From contig CAZUJF010000007.1 in the NCBI GenBank assembly GCA_964619955.1, forward strand, positions 124,001 to 188,000: 64,000 nt of DNA, read 5' to 3'. Made by a program: the position numbers and the translations under genes. Source of the DNA: JACQFK01 sp964619955. Its GTDB lineage: Bacteria > Planctomycetota > MHYJ01 > JACPRB01. Positions 23,753 to 32,903 of the stretch are shown in pieces. The notes under the pieces are model-generated. The model had not been told where the DNA came from and did not search any database. It was given only the letters and a program-made list of their open reading frames with translations. The first letter of the stretch is position 1. Every line of letters starts with the position of its first letter.

Positions 23753-26700
23753 GTGCGTCAAATGTTGAAACGCGTGGGCAGGGACAACCGGGGGGCGGTG
23801 CTCATCATCGTCCTCGGGGTGCTGGCGGTGCTCGCGCTGCTGGCGACCACCTTCGCCACGCTGCAGGCCACGGAAAAGCAGGTGGCCCGGAACTACCTCG
23901 ACACGGTGCGGGCGAAGCTGCTGGCCCAGTCGGGGGTGCAGGACGCCGAGGCGCGCCTGCGCGAGTTCTTCCCCTACCGCTACTTCAGCACGGTCAACGC
24001 GAACGAGCCCAAGCCCTGGAAGTACTGGGGCCGGGACGTGGCCGAGACGAAGGAGCCCGGGCCCGACGACAAGCTCGAGGAATCGCTGAACCCCTCCTTC
24101 GCGCTGGAGGCCCGCTCGGGCAACAAGCCCGAGGTCCCGCAGGACCCCTCGGACGTGAACGTCGCGCCCCTGCAGGTCCTGGTGGACGGCAAGGCGCGGG
24201 GCATGTCGGGCATCCTGGGCTCGAGCACGTACGCCAACAACGGCGACCAGTACGCCCTGAAGATCACGGACATCTCGGGCCGCCTCTACGTGAACGACGG
24301 CCTCGACGGCGACACCCCGACCCGCAAGAGCAGCGTCACCCAGAACCTCAAGCGCATCCTCAACATCCTGGGCGACGTCATCCACGTGAAGAACCTGGGC
24401 GACCGCATCGTGGACAACCGTCCCGTGTCCGGCTACCGCAACGCGCAGGACCTGCTCAAGGCGCTCGAGTTCGACGAGCTGATGTACAACCGGGTGAAGG
24501 ACTACGTCACCACGTACGCGTGGGTGGACCCCAACGTGATCAACCCGGTGCCGCTCTCGCAGTCGCTGGCGGAGCGCTTCGCCGCGCGGACGAACGTGCG
24601 CTTCGACCGCGGCACGCCGCCGATCTACCGCTTCGGCAGCCAGGTGACGGGGGTGAACTCCGCGAAGGCCCCGGTGAACCCGGTGGGCGGCCTGGACGCC
24701 TTCAACGGCTCGCAGGACCCCGCCGCCGAGAACATCACGATCTACGGCCTGGACACCCTGAACCCCCAGTGGATCGAGGTGGTCTCCCGGGCCCCGGTCA
24801 ACGTGAACGCGGCCCCGCGCGAGATCCTGATCGCGCTGCTGACGGGCCTGCAGGGCTTCTTCATCACGGACCGGCGCCGCAACAACCCGCGCTGGAAGGG
24901 CGACCTCTATCTCTCGTTCAAGCAGCAGAGCAACTTCGACTCGGACGGCCCGAGCATCAGCTACGGGGACGAATACGGCTGGATCGTCGAGACCTTCCCC
25001 ATCGTGAACGAGGCGACCACGGGCCGCAACGGCATCGCGGCCTCGCTGATCGCGGACGAGATCGTCGCCTGCCGCAACCGCCAGAAGGGCACGTACGGCA
25101 GCTACGGCGGCGCGGGGGCCCCTTGGTTCTCCGGCCCCTTCCGCTCCTGGCACCAGTTCAACGCCTTCATCGACTACCTCGCCAAGCCCAAGAGCGAGGG
25201 CGGCGCCGAGCTGCTGATGGACCCCCGGGACGGCATCTACCAGGACTACGAGACGGAAAACGTCGACCCCACCGGCTACGGCAAGCTGGTGCCCTCCGAG
25301 ATCCAGGCGCTCGCGGGCCACCAGGCGATCGCGGACGTCATCAAGGCGAACTTCAACCCCAACGCGCACCTCAACGAACTCAACCCCGACCTGAACCTCT
25401 TCCAGTACGTGGACAAGACGGACCTCTTCATCCACTCGACGGAGTTCACGTTCGTCCCCACGGGATATTTCGAGGTCGAGGCCATCGGCCGGGTGCTGAG
25501 GCCCAAGGACCCGAAGGTCGGGGACTCGCTGCTGGGCGACAACGAGATCGTCTCGCAGGCGAAGGTCACCGCGGTCTACAAGCTCTACGACATGTACCGG
25601 GAGACGACGCACAAGCAGTTCTACGGCGGCACGCTGTCCGAGCAGGGCGGCGCCTGGGGCACGAACAGCGGCTACTCGCTGGAGATCGGCCCCGAGCCCG
25701 ACAACGGCGTCTTCCCCGGCACCGCGGGCGCCGAGGGCGACGCGGAGAACGAATACGGCGGCTACATCGCCCTGCCGACCAACGGCGGCCCCTACGGCGG
25801 CCGCCACGGCACCGCGCCCAAGGGCAAGAACATGCTGCAGAAGACCCTGCAACTGCCCGACGCCCCGCACCTCCAGGACGCGATGCACGTGCATTTCCGC
25901 CTCGACCACGACTGCCACCACCACGTCGTGGACCGCCAGGAGATCGCCTCCCGGAAACTGCAGGATGAAAACGTGGAGAACCACCCCGACTGGGCCGGCC
26001 AGGGCCTCTTCGGCTATCCCGGCCCCTACAACCCCGCCAGCGGGCGCGCCGGCTTTCACCGCTGCGCGAAGAGCTTCCGCCTGAACGCCGCGGACGGGGG
26101 CGGCACGAAGGTGCAGAAGAACTTCGAGCCCTTCCCGCCCTCCGATCTCCGCATCGACGGCGCCTACGTCGAGCGGCATGCCGGGGCGGCCTACTACAAC
26201 ACGAAGAACGGCACGGGCATCTGGCCCTTCGACTCGGAATCGCAGTCCAAGGGCATCGTAAGCTACTGGTGGAAGCCCTCCTTCGCCCCCGAGCGGACGG
26301 GCAAGGTGCGGACCGCCTGGGACATCTCCAAGTTCCACACGCCCTGCGGGCAGCAGGTCAACGTCTGGCCCTTCGCCCTCTGGTTCTTCCCCTCGCACTA
26401 CGATCCGGGGCAGTCCGAGGTGGCCGGACCGAAGTACTGGCACAACAACTCCGGCCAGTTCGAGCCCGCCTCCCTCTGCATGGGCTCCAAGGCCTGGCAC
26501 GACGTGAGCGTGGGGCACGAGTTCGGCCGCCTGACCGTCTGCCTCAACCACCTCGACCACGACGACCACAAGTACCTCAAGCCGAACCCGTTCCGGCACC
26601 ACCAGTGGATGCACACCGCCTTCGTGTGGTCGCTGAACGGCACGGATCCGTCGGGGGTGCAGTCCTCCAAGCTCTTCGTCAACGGGAGCGACGCGTACTC

Positions 26701-27574
26701 GAAATACAGCTACACCTCCATGACCAACGGCTGGGCGGCGGGCCGCAGCAAGCTGTCCAAATTCGACCGCCACGACGGCGGCGAGTTCAACCAGATCCGG
26801 GTGGGCGGCGTCTCGAAGATCGCCAACGCCGCGGAGCTCTCCGGGGCGGGCTCGCTCACGGCGGGCGCCTACCGCGGCAACTACAGCGGCGACCACACGG
26901 TCGACGAGATGTACATGTGGAACACGGACACGTACGACCCGAACCTCCAGTGGATGCAGGGCCGCTACTACGTGCCCTCCAGCGGCGGCGGCCGGACGGG
27001 CGGCGGCGGCGAGGGCCGCTTCACCTCGGACGTGCTCGACCGCATGATCCCCTACGCGCCCCGCCAGCTGCCCCCGCCCTCCTCGGTGCAGCCCCCGGGC
27101 GGCACGGCCTCGGGCGGCACCGCGCTGGCCGACCCCTCGAGCGTGCGCATCCTGGGCGTGGCCTGGACCTATTACGGCGAGCGGCACGACGAGAGCCAGC
27201 AGGAGTACGCGCAGGTCGTGCGCCAGGGCGAGCAGGAGGGACACCGCCGCTTCGTCTACGACTACGGCAACAACCGGCTGCTGGCGGGCGTGCCCACGGG
27301 GCAGCGCCGCGCGATCGTCCGGGTCGGCATCCAGGACGGCAGCCTGGTCTACGGGCCCTTCGAGGAGGACGGCTTCTCGCCCGTGCTGGACAAGAACGGC
27401 CGCACGCCGCGCATCCAGGACCCCAAGCTGGCCCGCTACACGGTCGACTTCGAGATCGAGGGCGGCGGCAACCCGGTGCTCCTGGCCACGCCGGTGCTCG
27501 ACGACGTGACGATTTTCTGGGACGATGAGCAGACGCACCTGCTGTCGTACACCTTCGACAACCGGACCTTCTAG
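23753..27574 (+). CDS. Giant GspK/PilX-like pseudopilin with a LamG-like region
   Basis: 1273 residues. After a short basic leader (KRVGRDNRG) comes a prepilin-type hydrophobic helix (AVLIIVLGVLAVLALLATTF). The core (about 60-600) has GspK features, notably APVNVNAAPREILIALLTGL and VKDYVTTYAWVDPNVINPVP; GspK forms the tip of the type II secretion pseudopilus. Residues of about 690-1010 resemble a concanavalin/LamG-type sandwich (GIVSYWWKPSF, GAYRGNYSGDHTVDEMYMWN). The C-terminal part (about 1120-1273) is beta-rich. GspK proteins are usually near 300 residues, so this is about four times longer. GTG 23753 is used; ATG 23762 would remove three residues. The next gene follows after 26 bases. Confidence 0.82.
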   Translation: MRQMLKRVGRDNRGAVLIIVLGVLAVLALLATTFATLQATEKQVARNYLDTVRAKLLAQSGVQDAEARLREFFPYRYFSTVNANEPKPWKYWGRDVAETKEPGPDDKLEESLNPSFALEARSGNKPEVPQDPSDVNVAPLQVLVDGKARGMSGILGSSTYANNGDQYALKITDISGRLYVNDGLDGDTPTRKSSVTQNLKRILNILGDVIHVKNLGDRIVDNRPVSGYRNAQDLLKALEFDELMYNRVKDYVTTYAWVDPNVINPVPLSQSLAERFAARTNVRFDRGTPPIYRFGSQVTGVNSAKAPVNPVGGLDAFNGSQDPAAENITIYGLDTLNPQWIEVVSRAPVNVNAAPREILIALLTGLQGFFITDRRRNNPRWKGDLYLSFKQQSNFDSDGPSISYGDEYGWIVETFPIVNEATTGRNGIAASLIADEIVACRNRQKGTYGSYGGAGAPWFSGPFRSWHQFNAFIDYLAKPKSEGGAELLMDPRDGIYQDYETENVDPTGYGKLVPSEIQALAGHQAIADVIKANFNPNAHLNELNPDLNLFQYVDKTDLFIHSTEFTFVPTGYFEVEAIGRVLRPKDPKVGDSLLGDNEIVSQAKVTAVYKLYDMYRETTHKQFYGGTLSEQGGAWGTNSGYSLEIGPEPDNGVFPGTAGAEGDAENEYGGYIALPTNGGPYGGRHGTAPKGKNMLQKTLQLPDAPHLQDAMHVHFRLDHDCHHHVVDRQEIASRKLQDENVENHPDWAGQGLFGYPGPYNPASGRAGFHRCAKSFRLNAADGGGTKVQKNFEPFPPSDLRIDGAYVERHAGAAYYNTKNGTGIWPFDSESQSKGIVSYWWKPSFAPERTGKVRTAWDISKFHTPCGQQVNVWPFALWFFPSHYDPGQSEVAGPKYWHNNSGQFEPASLCMGSKAWHDVSVGHEFGRLTVCLNHLDHDDHKYLKPNPFRHHQWMHTAFVWSLNGTDPSGVQSSKLFVNGSDAYSKYSYTSMTNGWAAGRSKLSKFDRHDGGEFNQIRVGGVSKIANAAELSGAGSLTAGAYRGNYSGDHTVDEMYMWNTDTYDPNLQWMQGRYYVPSSGGGRTGGGGEGRFTSDVLDRMIPYAPRQLPPPSSVQPPGGTASGGTALADPSSVRILGVAWTYYGERHDESQQEYAQVVRQGEQEGHRRFVYDYGNNRLLAGVPTGQRRAIVRVGIQDGSLVYGPFEEDGFSPVLDKNGRTPRIQDPKLARYTVDFEIEGGGNPVLLATPVLDDVTIFWDDEQTHLLSYTFDNRTF

Positions 27575-27600
27575 AAACGATGGAACTCCACGGAGGCGGC

Positions 27601-28683
27601 ATGAAGGGCGCACTGACGGTTTTCTGGCTGGCGGCGCTGGCCACGGGGCTCGTGGCGGCGCCGGAGGCGCAGCAGGCCCGCGACACCTCGGTCACGCTGT
27701 CGTTCAAGCCGCCGACCTTCAAGACCCGCTTCCCCAAGCTCCAGCTCTCGGGCGGCTCGTCCGTGTTCCCCGACGGCACCCAGGTCAAGGTGAACCTGCA
27801 CCGCCTGGAGGAGACCTGGATGACGGGGGGCCGTCTCGAACCGCAGTACTTCGGGGGCGGCGGCGGCCTCACCATGGTCGCGGACAAGAAGTTCGTCTAC
27901 GAGGCGGGCATCGGCGGCCCCGGCAAGTACCTGGTCGAGATCCTCTACCTCGACGACCTGCAGCGGCAGGAGATCTCCGACCTCCTGAAGAAGAAGCTGC
28001 CCCAGAAGACCTGGCAGTTCGAGTTCCTCTGCTGGGGGGACGAGCTGGCCGCGGAGCTCGGGCCCAGGCTCAAGGAGCTGACGGCGCTGGCCAACGAGGC
28101 GCTGGACATGGTGAGGCGCTTCGAGGCCGCCTGCAAGTCCAAGGAGACCTGGCTGGTCGAGGGCAAGGCGGTGACCAAGGACAACGCGAAGCTGCTGCCC
28201 AAGGTGGACAACTCCCCGCTCAAGATGTACTACCCCGCCGCCATGACGCAGATCTTCTACACGATCCGCAACCTGCAGGGCACCTCGCCCTATTTCGTCT
28301 TCGACGAGAAGGGCCAGTTCGGGGGCGGCCGCTCGTACCACGCGGACAACGAGGAGATCAAGACCGTCCGCAACGAGGCCTTCAACTACGCCAACCTCAA
28401 GCGCTACATCGAGGAGTCCATCCCGCTCGCCGGGCGCGAGTTCTGCCTCTGGGCGCTGAAGGACATGCGCCGCCTCGCGGGCACGCTCAAGCCGGAGTTC
28501 CTCGCGGCGATGAAGGACCAGCAGAAGGACAACGCGGGCATCGCGCCGTTCGTCGAGCGCTTCGAGAAGGCCACGATCTCCGACGTGGACTCCCTGGAGG
28601 CGGACATCCGGGGCGCCGGGGCCAAGACGGAGCAGAAATCCGGCGCGGGGGCCCCGCCGGCTCCGGCCAAGCCGGGCAAATAG
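27601..28683 (+). CDS. Exported protein of unknown function, next to the giant pseudopilin
   Basis: 360 residues from ATG 27601, preceded by GGAGGCGGC. The signal peptide is MKGALTVFWLAALATGLVAA. The mature part starts with a beta-rich domain (VTLSFKPPTFKTRFPKLQLS, FPDGTQVKVNLHRLEE) that looks like an Ig-like or carboxypeptidase-regulatory-like domain, and continues with helices (KKKLPQKTWQFEFLCWGDEL, GPRLKELTALANEALDMVRR). The tail is Ala/Pro/Lys-rich. It lies in the same operon as the pseudopilin, suggesting a shared envelope role. No family is recognised. Confidence 0.75.
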   Translation: MKGALTVFWLAALATGLVAAPEAQQARDTSVTLSFKPPTFKTRFPKLQLSGGSSVFPDGTQVKVNLHRLEETWMTGGRLEPQYFGGGGGLTMVADKKFVYEAGIGGPGKYLVEILYLDDLQRQEISDLLKKKLPQKTWQFEFLCWGDELAAELGPRLKELTALANEALDMVRRFEAACKSKETWLVEGKAVTKDNAKLLPKVDNSPLKMYYPAAMTQIFYTIRNLQGTSPYFVFDEKGQFGGGRSYHADNEEIKTVRNEAFNYANLKRYIEESIPLAGREFCLWALKDMRRLAGTLKPEFLAAMKDQQKDNAGIAPFVERFEKATISDVDSLEADIRGAGAKTEQKSGAGAPPAPAKPGK

Positions 28684-28706
28684 GGGCGCGCAGTTTAGCA
28701 TGGACT

Positions 28707-28754
28707 TGCCCCCCGTCCGGGACTAAGCTGGAAGTTCGGGCAGGGAGGGGGGCA
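28707..28754 (+). other. Inverted repeat upstream of the barrel protein
   Basis: TGCCCCCC (28707-28714) and GGGGGGCA (28747-28754) are perfect 8-bp arms separated by 32 bases, 125 bases before the start codon of the next gene. There is no T-run, so a regulatory or folding role in the leader is more likely than termination. Confidence 0.35.
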
Positions 28755-28879
28755 CGGGGGCGAGCCGCTTCGAAATTCATATTCCCGGCAGTGACGCCGG
28801 GTTGTTTGATCATCGGTTGGAAACAGGTGGGGGGCGCTTCCCCGGGAGGCGCCCCGATACCGGGGTTCAGGAGGATGTC

Positions 28880-30184
28880 ATGAAGCGGTTTCTCGCAGTG
28901 GCTTTGGCGGCGTCCCTGCCGTTCGCGCTCTCGGCCGGCGCGGCGGGCGCCCAGGAGAACAAGGGGGGCGTCTTCCCGCCCAACGAGGTCGACCAGGTGA
29001 AGGTCGACAAGGCGATCGAGGCGGGCATCGCCGCCCTCAAGAAGAACAACGCCAACTATCTCACCATGAGCGAGCACGCCGGGACCCAGGTCTCCCGCTG
29101 CGAACTCGTGCTCTACACGTACGTGAACTCCGGGGTCCCCGAGGCGGACCCCGCCTTCAAGCAGCTCTTCGACGACATGATGAAGCGCCGCATGGAGGCC
29201 ACCTACTGCGTGGCGCTGCAGGCGATGGTGCTGGAGGACGTCGAGCGCGTGAAGTACCAGCGCCGCATCCAGATGTGCGCGCAGTTCCTGGTCGACAACC
29301 AGAACCCCGAGGGCATGTGGGGCTACGGGTCGCCCTCGATCTTCGTCGAGGAGATCCCGACCGAATCGCCCCGCAAGGACGTGGCCTCCTCGGGCGGCTC
29401 CGGCAAGGTCCGCTCCTTCGACAAGCTTCCGCCCCCGGGCATGAAGTTGAAGCCCACGGTGAAGAACAAGCTGAAGGTCGAAAAGAAGCGCGACGGCACG
29501 GGCAACGACAACTCCAACACGCAGTACGCGGCCCTGGGCATGCGCGCCTGCCATGACTCGGGCATCCAGCTGCCCGCCGCGGTGATCGACAAGGCCATCG
29601 ACTGGTGGCGCAAGTCCCAGAAGACGGAGAAGGGCGCGGCCGAGGATCTCATCGAGGGTGGCGTCTACGGCCCCGAGGTGAAGAAGGGCGGCACCGTCGC
29701 GGCCGTGCTGAAGAAGGCGGAGCCCAACGGCTGGTGCTACAGCAACCACGGCGACCACAAGGCCTACGGATCGATGACGGCCGGCGCGACGGGCAGCCTC
29801 GCGATCTACAACTACATCAAGGACAACGACGAGGGCAAGAAACGCTCGTGGAAGAACGACAAGGACATCCACGAGGGCCTGGTGTGGCTGGCGAAGAACT
29901 TCTCCGTGACCTACAACCCCGGCCCCTACGAGCACGGCAACATGGAGGAGAACAGCCAGCACCAGTACTTCTACTACCTCTACGGCCTGGAGCGCGCGGG
30001 CATGCTCTACGGCACGGAGATCATGGGCGCCCACAAGTGGTATCCCGAGGGCGCCAAGGTGCTGATCGCCAACCAGAAGCCCGACGGCACCTGGGGCTCG
30101 GGCGCGGACGACACCTGCTTCGCGATCCTCTTCCTGAAGCGGGCCACCAAGTCCCTCGACGTCGCCACGGGCGGCGGCAAGTAA
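28880..30184 (+). CDS. Secreted prenyltransferase/squalene-cyclase-type barrel protein
   Basis: 434 residues from ATG 28880 with GGAGG nine bases upstream. The signal peptide is MKRFLAVALAASLPFALSAG. Alpha-barrel repeats of the prenyltransferase/squalene-cyclase type are visible, with the QW-like motifs QNPEGMWGYG, NQKPDGTWGSGADDTCFAIL and GSMTAGATGSLAIYNYI. The Asp-rich DDTC element near the C-terminus is typical of secreted planctomycete versions rather than a cyclase DxDD active site, so enzymatic cyclisation is not expected. Likely a binding or structural envelope protein. A terminator follows 20 bases after the stop. Confidence 0.85.
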   Translation: MKRFLAVALAASLPFALSAGAAGAQENKGGVFPPNEVDQVKVDKAIEAGIAALKKNNANYLTMSEHAGTQVSRCELVLYTYVNSGVPEADPAFKQLFDDMMKRRMEATYCVALQAMVLEDVERVKYQRRIQMCAQFLVDNQNPEGMWGYGSPSIFVEEIPTESPRKDVASSGGSGKVRSFDKLPPPGMKLKPTVKNKLKVEKKRDGTGNDNSNTQYAALGMRACHDSGIQLPAAVIDKAIDWWRKSQKTEKGAAEDLIEGGVYGPEVKKGGTVAAVLKKAEPNGWCYSNHGDHKAYGSMTAGATGSLAIYNYIKDNDEGKKRSWKNDKDIHEGLVWLAKNFSVTYNPGPYEHGNMEENSQHQYFYYLYGLERAGMLYGTEIMGAHKWYPEGAKVLIANQKPDGTWGSGADDTCFAILFLKRATKSLDVATGGGK

Positions 30185-30204
30185 GCCCCCGGCATCCTTC
30201 GAAG

Positions 30205-30240
30205 ACCCCCCTTCCCTCGCGGGACGGGGGGTTTTCTTTT
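30205..30240 (+). terminator. Rho-independent terminator
   Basis: ACCCCCC (30205-30211) pairs with GGGGGGT (30226-30232), followed by TTTCTTTTA. It terminates the plus-strand barrel gene. It lies between convergent genes, and the TolC-like gene ends just after it. Confidence 0.85.
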
Positions 30241-30244
30241 ACCC

Positions 30245-31777
30245 TCAGCGGGCCCCGAGGCGGGGGTGCAGGTTCTCCTTGAGGATCACGCCGTTCTTCT
30301 CGAGCAGCGTGCCCGTGACCTGGTCCAGCTTGTGCTGCGAGAGGGTGTAGTCGATCAGCGCCTTCAGCTCGTTCGTGCGCGCCAGGACCAGGTCCTCCTG
30401 CACGTCGAGCACCCGGAACGTGGTCGAGAGGCCGTGCTCGTTGCGGTTGAGCTCGCCCTCGAGCTGCTCCTGGGCGAGGCGCCGCGCGTGCCGCGTGGCC
30501 TCGATGCGCTTCTCGTTGGTCTTGATCGCCCGCACCGCCTCGCGGATCTCGACGAGCACCTGGTTCTCGAGGTTGCGCGCCTGCAGGATCAGGCGGCGCT
30601 TCTCCAGCTCCGCCCCCTGCAGCGCCGCGCGCGCGGACGAGCCCTCGAGCGCGTACTCGAAGGACAGCAGGGCCGAGTAGTCGTAGAAGTCGCTCGAACG
30701 CACCTCCTTGTTGGACTCCGCCAGCGTGCCTTCGACGCCGTTGAGGGAGCCCGCCGTCACGAGATCGGCCCGCGGCAGGCGGTCGTTCCGCGCCTTCGCG
30801 ATCCGGACGTCCTGGCTCAGCAGCTGCGTGCGCAGCTGCCGCAGCTCCGGGCGCTTCGACATCGCCAGTTCCAGGGACTCCTCGACCGCGCGGCGCTCCT
30901 CGAGGTCCCCCCCGGGGGCCAGGGGCGGATCCACGGGCGCGAGCAGCGTCTCCTCCCGGAGCAGGGACGGGTCGACGAGGCGCTTGAGCCGGTCCGTCGT
31001 GTTGTGGACGGCGGCGTCCGCGGTGAGGATGCCTTCCAGCTGCGAGGCCCGGCCCGCCTCGGCCTGGGTCACGTCGATGCGCGCGGCGAGACCGCGTTCG
31101 AGACGCCGCTTCGTGTCCTCGAGCAGGCGGTTGGCCACCTCGACGGACTGCTCCTTGACCTTCTTGGTCTCGATGGAGAAGACCAGGTCCCAGTAGGCGG
31201 CCATCACCTGGTAGATCGAGTCCGAGAGCGTGCGCTCGAACTGGTCCACGGAGAGGTCGCGGCTGTGGCGCGCGATGAGCAGCGTGGACTCGTTGGCCGC
31301 CCTGCCCAGGCCCCGGAGCAGCGGGATCGTCACCGTGAGGCGGGCCTCCTGCGTCCACTGGGGGTTGAGCAGGAGGTAGGCGTTGTTGCTCTCGTACTTC
31401 GACGCCGTGTAGCTGAGGTCGTAGCTGGGGCCCGAGGGCAGCGCCTTGCGGATGCCCAGGGTGTAGGCCTGGCTGTCGCTGACGAGGCGGGTCGCCCCCG
31501 AGAGCGAACTCGTGCCCGCCGACACCGACCGCGAGCTCGAGAGATTCGAGTAGGCCGTGTGATCCCAGGTCCCCAGGATCGAGTAGATGCCCTGGTCCTC
31601 GATCCAGGGCTGGTAGCGGGCCACCTCGATGTCGAGGTTGTGGTTGAGCGAGAGGCTGACCGCCTCCCGGGAGGAGAGCGGCAGCGTGCGCCGCGGCGGC
31701 TTGGGATCGTTCCCCCCTTCCCCTCCCCGGGGGCAGAGCAGCAGGAGCGCTGCGAGCAGCGTGGCGGGCGTGAACAT
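30245..31777 (-). CDS. TolC-family outer-membrane efflux protein
   Basis: 510 residues from ATG 31777, chosen because TGGAG lies 6 bases upstream. The signal peptide is MFTPATLLAALLLLCPRGGE, with a Cys that could be lipidated. Two OEP repeats are visible, with LPLSSREAVSLSLNHNLDIE, ARIDVTQAEAGRASQLEGIL, VDQFERTLSDSIYQVMAAYW and LRTQLLSQDVRIAKARNDRL. TolC trimers form the channel for tripartite efflux and type I secretion, so it could partner the MacA/MacB-like system at 5876-9102, but that is inference. It is transcribed divergently from the second protease trio. Confidence 0.9.
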   Translation of the reverse strand: MFTPATLLAALLLLCPRGGEGGNDPKPPRRTLPLSSREAVSLSLNHNLDIEVARYQPWIEDQGIYSILGTWDHTAYSNLSSSRSVSAGTSSLSGATRLVSDSQAYTLGIRKALPSGPSYDLSYTASKYESNNAYLLLNPQWTQEARLTVTIPLLRGLGRAANESTLLIARHSRDLSVDQFERTLSDSIYQVMAAYWDLVFSIETKKVKEQSVEVANRLLEDTKRRLERGLAARIDVTQAEAGRASQLEGILTADAAVHNTTDRLKRLVDPSLLREETLLAPVDPPLAPGGDLEERRAVEESLELAMSKRPELRQLRTQLLSQDVRIAKARNDRLPRADLVTAGSLNGVEGTLAESNKEVRSSDFYDYSALLSFEYALEGSSARAALQGAELEKRRLILQARNLENQVLVEIREAVRAIKTNEKRIEATRHARRLAQEQLEGELNRNEHGLSTTFRVLDVQEDLVLARTNELKALIDYTLSQHKLDQVTGTLLEKNGVILKENLHPRLGAR

Positions 31778-31822
31778 GTGGAACTCCAGAATAATGCGGT
31801 CCAACAGGGCCGGAAGGCGTCG

Positions 31823-31828
31823 TATAGT
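31823..31828 (+). promoter_or_regulatory. Putative -10 box before the second protease trio
   Basis: TATAGT followed by ATAAAG lies 55 bases upstream of the ATG at 31883, in the divergent region shared with the TolC-like gene. No clear -35 element was recognised. Confidence 0.35.
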
Positions 31829-31882
31829 ATAAAGGCGGAAGAGGGGATCTCACAACCCGGTTTCCGATACGCGGGGCGCGCG

Positions 31883-32884
31883 ATGAGCACAGCGATCCTG
31901 GCTGCCGCCGTGACGTGGGCCTGCCTGTCCCCCGGGACGCTCCAGGAGGAGCCCGACCGCATCCACGTGCGGGTGGCGAAGAAGGTGGCCCCCGCCACCG
32001 TCTACGTCGAAGGGGGCCGCAAGCGCGGCTCCGGGGTGCTCATCGACCCCAGCGGCGTCGTCCTCACGTCCACCACGGCCTGCGGGAGTTCCTCGGCCAC
32101 CGTCACCGTCATCACCCAGGGCAACCGCAGCTACAAGGGCCGCGTGATGGGCCGCGCGAACCACCTGGAGCTCGTGCTCGTGAAGATCGACGCGTCGCAG
32201 GAGCTGCCGGCCGTGGAGCTGGGCGACTCCGACCGCGCCCGCGTGGGCCAGATCGCCTACGCCTTCGGGGACAGTTTCGACAGCCTCCAGAACGACGACC
32301 AGGCGGCGATGTCCCTCGGGGTCGTCTCCGGGATCTACGACCTGGACCAGAAACACGGCGACGCGGTTTACACGGGGCGGGTGCTGGAGACCTCGGCCGC
32401 GGTGAACCCGAACCAGGACGGCGGCCCGCTGGTGGACCGGGACGGGAAACTGCTCGGGATCCTCACGCTCAACTACGACGATTCGAAATTCACGGGGCTC
32501 GCGATCCCCGTGAACGTGCTGAAGCCCGCGATCGCGCGGATCCGCCGGGACTACCAGTCCCAGCCGGTCGTGATCGAGGCCCCCGCGGCGCCGGGCCCGG
32601 CCGCCGTCCCCGCCGGCGAGGCCTGGCTGGGCGCGGAGGTGAAGGAGGCGGCGGAGGGGCTCGAGGTGACGCGGGTCTCGCGCCGCAGCCCCGCGGAAAA
32701 AGCGGGGCTCCGGAAGGGGGACGTGATCGCGCTCATCGACGGCGTGCAGCCCCCCGCGGAGGCGACGCTGCGGAAGATGCTCCTGAGGAAGGCCCCCGGC
32801 GACACGATGCGCCTCACGATCGAGCGCGAGGACGGCGGCCGGGCGGAGATGACGGTGACGCTGACGGCGAGGCCGGTGTACTAA
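31883..32884 (+). CDS. Trypsin-fold pseudoprotease, type 1, with PDZ
   Basis: 333 residues. A signal peptide (MSTAILAAAVTWACLSPGTL) precedes an HtrA-like fold (about 30-225) and a C-terminal PDZ domain (about 245-333: SPAEKAGLRKGDVIALIDG). The triad is replaced throughout: His is Thr (VVLTSTTACG), Asp is Glu (LELVLVKID) and Ser is Asp (NPNQDGGPL). The His/Asp/Ser loop context is otherwise well kept (LETSAAVNP, GLAIPVNVLK), so the fold is under selection. It is followed by type 2 and the active protease, and matches the N-terminal half of the 16541 fusion. Confidence 0.9.
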   Translation: MSTAILAAAVTWACLSPGTLQEEPDRIHVRVAKKVAPATVYVEGGRKRGSGVLIDPSGVVLTSTTACGSSSATVTVITQGNRSYKGRVMGRANHLELVLVKIDASQELPAVELGDSDRARVGQIAYAFGDSFDSLQNDDQAAMSLGVVSGIYDLDQKHGDAVYTGRVLETSAAVNPNQDGGPLVDRDGKLLGILTLNYDDSKFTGLAIPVNVLKPAIARIRRDYQSQPVVIEAPAAPGPAAVPAGEAWLGAEVKEAAEGLEVTRVSRRSPAEKAGLRKGDVIALIDGVQPPAEATLRKMLLRKAPGDTMRLTIEREDGGRAEMTVTLTARPVY

Positions 32885-32903
32885 CGGCGAACGGAGCGTG
32901 ACT

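Noticed and set aside
23678..27613. A 1311-codon open frame antisense to the giant pseudopilin, and similar long antisense frames (for example 38418-42011 on the plus strand, 3296-5140 and 5775-7168 on the minus strand)
   Set aside because: In GC-rich DNA the antisense of a real gene often stays open. These translations are rich in Arg/Ala/Gly/Leu/Val without domains, while the opposite strand encodes clear families.
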